DNA from: Zoogloea sp.
GTDB lineage: Bacteria; Pseudomonadota; Gammaproteobacteria; Burkholderiales; Rhodocyclaceae
Direction of reading: 5' to 3'
DNA length: 49,989 nt
Assembly (NCBI RefSeq): GCF_028693495.1
Contig: NZ_JAQUVG010000005.1
Span: forward strand, 1-49,989
In this document: positions 46,748 through 49,989 of the stretch, piece after piece
How positions within the stretch are numbered: the first letter of the stretch is position 1
How the letters are laid out: each line of letters opens with the position of its first letter
Notes under the pieces: generated by a model
What the model was told of the DNA's origin: nothing
The model's input: the letters and a program-made list of their open reading frames with translations, nothing else
The model's database searches: none
Made by a program: the position numbers and the translations under genes

Positions 46748-47347
46748 TCACGGAGGATAGCCGAAATCCTGCAGAAGGGCTGCGGTCTCGAACAGGGGCA
46801 GGCCCATGATCCCGGTGTAGCTGCCGCGGATTTCTTCCACGAAGATCGCCGCCCGGCCCTGGATTCCGTAGGCCCCGGCCTTGTCGGCGGCTTCTCCGCT
46901 GGCGACGTAGCGGCGGATGTCTTCCTCGCTGAGGGGTCTGAAGCGGACCTCGCTGGTCGACAGGCGCTGTTCGAAGCGGGTTCCGTCGGTCAGTACGACG
47001 GAGGTCAGAACCTGGTGGGTACGCCCGGACAGTCGCCTCAGGATTTCACTGGCGTGCTCGTCGCTGTCCGGTTTGCCGATGATCTCCCCATCCAGGCCCA
47101 GGGTGGTGTCCGCCGCCAGCAGCAGACGCTGGGGCAAGCGTCGCCAGCGCACCCGCAGCACACCACCTGCCGCCTTTGCCATGGCGACCCGCTGCACGTA
47201 ATGCATCACGTCTTCTCCAGGTAGCACGCTCTCGTTGATGTCGTGATCCTCCCTCCCGGGGCCCCGGAACAGCAGGGGCTCGAAACTGACATGGATCTGC
47301 TTGAGCAAGTCGCGGCGACGGGGAGAGTTGGAGGCGAGGTAGATCAT
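46748..47347 (-). CDS. maf: Maf-family nucleotide pyrophosphatase (YhdE-type)
   Basis: A 199-residue house-cleaning enzyme that hydrolyses non-canonical or excess nucleoside triphosphates. The Maf signature LASNSPRRRDLL, AADTTLGLDGEIIGKP and KAGAYGIQGRAAIFVEEIRGSYTGIMGLPL are present. The last segment resembles the dTTP/UTP-acting YhdE group more than YceF. The start ATG 47347 gives the usual MIYLAS; ATG 47365, which overlaps the rlmH stop as ATGA, would add six residues. Confidence 0.94.
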   Translation of the reverse strand: MIYLASNSPRRRDLLKQIHVSFEPLLFRGPGREDHDINESVLPGEDVMHYVQRVAMAKAAGGVLRVRWRRLPQRLLLAADTTLGLDGEIIGKPDSDEHASEILRRLSGRTHQVLTSVVLTDGTRFEQRLSTSEVRFRPLSEEDIRRYVASGEAADKAGAYGIQGRAAIFVEEIRGSYTGIMGLPLFETAALLQDFGYPP

Positions 47348-47361
47348 TGAGGGGTGAGGGG

Positions 47362-47832
47362 TCATTCCCTGTGGTAGGGGTGGTTTCTGGAGAGGCTCCA
47401 GGCCCGGTAGAGGGCTTCCGAAAGCAGCACGCGGACCATGGCGTGGGGGAGGGTGAGGCTGGAGAGCCGCATGGTCTCGTGGGCGGTGGCCTTCAGCCCG
47501 GGGGACAGCCCGTCGGGCCCCCCGATGATCAGGGCCACGTCGTCGCCCTGATCCTGCCAGCGTTCCAGGCGTTTGGCCATGCTCCGGGTGCTCATGTCCT
47601 CTCCCCGTTCGTCGAGGATGACCCGGCGGCAACGGGGAGGGAGCACCGCCTCGATGCGGGCAGCCTCCAGGTGCATCATGGCCTCGACGGTCTTGCCTGT
47701 GGTACGGGGTTCGGCTTTCACTTCCACGAGTTGCAGGGGCAACTCGCGGGGCATGCGTTTGGCGAAGTCGTCGAAGGCGCTGTCCACCCATCCGGGCATC
47801 CGGGTGCCGACGGCAATCAGGAGAAGTTTCAT
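47362..47832 (-). CDS. rlmH: 23S rRNA pseudouridine-1915 N3-methyltransferase RlmH
   Basis: A 156-residue SPOUT methyltransferase that modifies pseudouridine 1915 of 23S rRNA. Seen: N-terminal [15 protein letters not shown], the SAM knot with [12 protein letters not shown], and the conserved C-terminus [20 protein letters not shown] ending in HPYHRE. It follows rsfS by 44 bp in the nadD operon. Confidence 0.97.
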   Translation of the reverse strand: MKLLLIAVGTRMPGWVDSAFDDFAKRMPRELPLQLVEVKAEPRTTGKTVEAMMHLEAARIEAVLPPRCRRVILDERGEDMSTRSMAKRLERWQDQGDDVALIIGGPDGLSPGLKATAHETMRLSSLTLPHAMVRVLLSEALYRAWSLSRNHPYHRE

Positions 47833-47876
47833 GGGCGAGGAACGGCGGGATCAGGCCCACCGCGGTGAGCACGCGC

Positions 47877-48239
47877 TCAGGTAATCCGGGCAGCTGCCGG
47901 CCGCGTCGGACGGGCCGGCGTGGCTCCCCACAGTTCTTCCAGATTGTAGTAGCTGCGGATGGCGGGTTGCATCACATGCACCACGATGTCACCCAGGTCC
48001 ACCAGCACCCATTCGCCGCTGTCCTCGCCTTCGATGCTGATCACCGGCAGGCCTGCTTCGCGAACCGTGTTGGCGACGTTGCGGGCGAGGGCCCGGGTCT
48101 GGCGGTTGGAGTCACCGGTGGCTACGATGACCCGGTCGAAGAGGGAAGTGAGACGGGTGGTGTTGATGACCTGGATGTCCTTGCCCTTGATGTCTTCCAG
48201 GGCGTTGACGACGAGCTTTTCGAATTGGGTGAGTTCCAT
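47877..48239 (-). CDS. rsfS: Ribosome silencing factor RsfS
   Basis: A 120-residue protein that binds L14 on the large subunit and blocks subunit joining when nutrients are low. Family features are KGKDIQVINT, FDRVIVATGDSNRQTRALA and EWVLVDLGDIVVHVMQPAIRSYYNLEELW. ATG 48239 was chosen as the family start. It is four bases after nadD. Confidence 0.97.
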   Translation of the reverse strand: MELTQFEKLVVNALEDIKGKDIQVINTTRLTSLFDRVIVATGDSNRQTRALARNVANTVREAGLPVISIEGEDSGEWVLVDLGDIVVHVMQPAIRSYYNLEELWGATPARPTRPAAARIT

Positions 48240-48243
48240 TGAT

Positions 48244-48903
48244 TCAGAGATAGAGTTGGTGCAGGGAAATATAGTCAATAACTGCCGGGGGGAGCAAATA
48301 GCGCAGGCTGAGCCCGGCAGCCTGGCGGCCGCGGATGTCGGTGGCCGAGATGGCCAGAGGTGTCATGACGAAGGGCACCAGGGCACCGCAGGCGCTTGTC
48401 ACCAGGGTCGCCGGCTCTGCCCGGCGCGCTGAGCAGAGGGCCTGCAGCGCTGGCGGCAGATGGGCATCGTCCAGGTGGTAGCCGGGCCGGTTGGCCACCG
48501 CAATGTGGGCGTAGTCGAACAGTTCGGTCCACCGTCGCCAGGTAGGCAGCCCCAGAAAGGCGTCCATCCCCAGCAGCAGGACCAGGGGGCGGGTGGGCCC
48601 CAGCTCCCTGCGCAGGCGCTCCAGGGTCAGGATCGTGAAGCTGGCCTGCCGGGCGTCCACTTCGGCCGGATCCACCTCGAGCAGGGGGTTGTCGGCGACG
48701 GCCAGGCGCGCCATCGCCAGACGGGCTTCGCCGCTGGCACCCGGGGTGGCCCGGTGGGGCGGCTGCCCCGCCGGAATCAGCCGAACCTGGTCCAGGCCCA
48801 GCGCCTCGCGGGCGGTTTCCGCCAGACGCAGGTGGCCGTAGTGGATCGGGTCGAAGGTGCCGCCGAACAGGCCGAGCGGAGTGCCCGGATCAGTTTGGCT
48901 CAT
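48244..48903 (-). CDS. nadD: Nicotinate-nucleotide adenylyltransferase
   Basis: A 219-residue enzyme that makes NaAD from nicotinate mononucleotide and ATP in NAD synthesis. The nucleotidyltransferase motif GLFGGTFDPIHYGHLRLA is at the N-terminus and the C-terminal ISATDIRGR is the matching phosphate-binding motif. ATG 48903 was chosen to place the family N-terminus correctly; it overlaps the upstream membrane gene by 14 bp. Confidence 0.97.
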   Translation of the reverse strand: MSQTDPGTPLGLFGGTFDPIHYGHLRLAETAREALGLDQVRLIPAGQPPHRATPGASGEARLAMARLAVADNPLLEVDPAEVDARQASFTILTLERLRRELGPTRPLVLLLGMDAFLGLPTWRRWTELFDYAHIAVANRPGYHLDDAHLPPALQALCSARRAEPATLVTSACGALVPFVMTPLAISATDIRGRQAAGLSLRYLLPPAVIDYISLHQLYL

Positions 48904-49663
48904 GGGGCCCGATATGCTCGAAAACGTCGAGCGCGTTGGTGTAAAAGCTGGCAAAGACCACCGGTATGAACACCACCGGGAAGATCATGGCCGGGAGGAT
49001 CGACAGCAGGGGTGATACCAGCCCGAGGATGCTGATGAGCACGCCAGCCATCATGGCGATGGTCATCAGGCCGATGCCATAGGTCAGGAAGGGACGCCAG
49101 TTGCGCAGGCAGGCGACGAAGCTGAAGAACAGGGCCTTGGCGGCCGGCACCTTGCCCCAACCGGCCAGCAGCGGCGCAAACCAGTAGGCCATCATCAGGG
49201 GCGTGGAGCCCACGGTGGCCACCAGCAGCGCAAGTGTGAAGGACGGATCGTCGAAGGTCTCGCCCCATTCGGCCTTGCCCAGCATGGCCTTGCCGAATTT
49301 CTCGTTCATGTCGCCGTCGATCAGCAGGCTGATGCCCATCACGATCAGTGTGCCGGCCAGGTACAGCCCCCCGATTTTGACCAGTTCGGGAAAGTTCTGC
49401 TTGAACCCCGAGATCAGCACCTCGGGGCCCGCCTTGCGCCTTTCATGCACGGCCTTGCAGCCGTTGAAGATGCCCAGGGACATCGCCGGCATGATCAGGG
49501 ACATGGCCACCTGGCCGACCAGGGGAACCGATGCAATCAGCAGCAGGACCAGGGAACAGCCGAACACCAGGAAGGTGAGCAGCGCCGGGTTGCGTTTCCA
49601 GAGGATAAAGCCGTCAAAGATCCAGACCCAGCCGCGCTGGGCGGGGAGCATGCGTGCCTGCAT
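48890..49663 (-). CDS. BPSS1780-type multi-pass membrane protein
   Basis: A 257-residue integral membrane protein with about six hydrophobic helices (for example PALLTFLVFGCSLVLLLIA and MMAYWFAPLLAGWG). The pattern matches the BPSS1780 family, of unknown function, found beside nadD in betaproteobacteria. It overlaps nadD by 14 bp and follows a shorter related gene by three bases. Confidence 0.85.
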   Translation of the reverse strand: MQARMLPAQRGWVWIFDGFILWKRNPALLTFLVFGCSLVLLLIASVPLVGQVAMSLIMPAMSLGIFNGCKAVHERRKAGPEVLISGFKQNFPELVKIGGLYLAGTLIVMGISLLIDGDMNEKFGKAMLGKAEWGETFDDPSFTLALLVATVGSTPLMMAYWFAPLLAGWGKVPAAKALFFSFVACLRNWRPFLTYGIGLMTIAMMAGVLISILGLVSPLLSILPAMIFPVVFIPVVFASFYTNALDVFEHIGPHEPN

Positions 49664-49666
49664 GGC

Positions 49667-49989
49667 TTATTCTCCGGTGGGGGGGATTGCGGGGGCCAGC
49701 GGGGGCCCGGGAAGCGCGGCAGGAAAGATGTCCTGATAGGACGCGTAGAGGGTGCCGGCCAGAACCGGGATCAGGATCAGCACGCCCAGACCTGCCGGAA
49801 TCATCGCCACCCAGATCAGCACATAGATGATCACGCCCAGCAGCACGAAGGCCCCGAAGTTGCCGAAGCAGGCGGACAGGGACATCTTCATCGCATCCAG
49901 GGGGGGGGTGTTGCGCAGGACCACCAGGGGTGCGGCAAACCACAGGGCGGTGATCAGCAGCACCCACAGCACCGAGAAGACGATGCTGC
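49667..49989 (-). CDS. Second BPSS1780-type membrane protein, C-terminal part only
   Basis: The frame is open to the window edge, so the N-terminus lies outside. The visible 106 codons contain WVLLITALWFAAPLVVL, SACFGNFGAFVLLG, a second hydrophobic segment and a Pro-rich tail. They line up with the C-terminal half of the next gene in the same family (ALWFAAPL versus AYWFAPLL), suggesting a tandem duplication. Confidence 0.75.
   Translation of the reverse strand, partial: SIVFSVLWVLLITALWFAAPLVVLRNTPPLDAMKMSLSACFGNFGAFVLLGVIIYVLIWVAMIPAGLGVLILIPVLAGTLYASYQDIFPAALPGPPLAPAIPPTGE

Noticed and set aside
1-49989. CRISPR arrays, tRNA or rRNA genes, prophage or integrase genes
   Set aside because: None was recognised; the only short-period repeats seen are the 273-bp units inside the receptor gene.

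Overview
The window is about 50 kb of GC-rich, densely coding chromosomal DNA from a motile Gram-negative bacterium. The gene families point to a betaproteobacterium, most likely a Rhodocyclales-type organism. The signs are mnmG-rsmG-parA-parB, def-fmt, LysM-dprA-smg-topB, nadD-rsfS-rlmH-maf-rng with BPSS1780-type membrane proteins, and a double-length UvrA. The taxonomic placement is inference from these families and their order; no rRNA or tRNA gene is seen.

Layout. (1) 1-5.5 kb is a second-messenger module: a FecR-domain/TPR exported protein, a CHASE2 adenylate cyclase and a CRP-type regulator. An IS1182-family element (311-1855, CTAG target duplication) has cut the FecR gene in two. A GTGA-N6-TCAC operator lies just upstream of the FecR gene. 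(2) 5.5-10.3 kb holds a small Cys-rich protein and the chromosome-partition/tRNA-modification operon mnmG-rsmG-parA-parB (minus strand). (3) 10.6-21.2 kb is one chemotaxis operon: cheY, a short membrane receptor-like protein, a STAS protein, cheA, a poly-HAMP receptor, cheW, cheD, cheR, a second cheD and cheB. A sigma-28-like promoter lies upstream. (4) 21.4-25.5 kb carries two translationally coupled histidine kinases: a soluble PAS/GAF hybrid kinase and a kinase fused to an N-terminal bacteriohemerythrin domain. (5) 25.6-34.4 kb is housekeeping: htpX, fmt and def on minus; LysM, dprA, smg and topB on plus; then an HDOD protein on minus. (6) 34.6-43.9 kb has a DUF1631-type protein, the 1841-residue UvrA with four ATPase cassettes, outer-membrane phospholipase A and a YgjP-type metallopeptidase. 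(7) 44-50 kb (minus) has a helix-hairpin-helix protein and the operon membrane protein, membrane protein, nadD, rsfS, rlmH, maf, rng.

The most interesting parts are in the signalling genes. The CRP-like protein keeps the recognition-helix residues that read GTGA, and a matching operator sits before the FecR gene, so the cyclase, the regulator and the FecR protein look like one cAMP circuit. In this strain its exported output has been broken by the IS. In the chemotaxis operon, CheA carries, where P2 would normally be, a tandem segment resembling the c-di-GMP-binding MshEN motif. Two complete CheD paralogues flank CheR, and one CheD shares its C-terminal VELF tail with the short receptor-like protein. 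The receptor has four 91-residue HAMP-type repeats. The adjacent hemerythrin kinase suggests oxygen or redox input. All functions are predicted from sequence features only.
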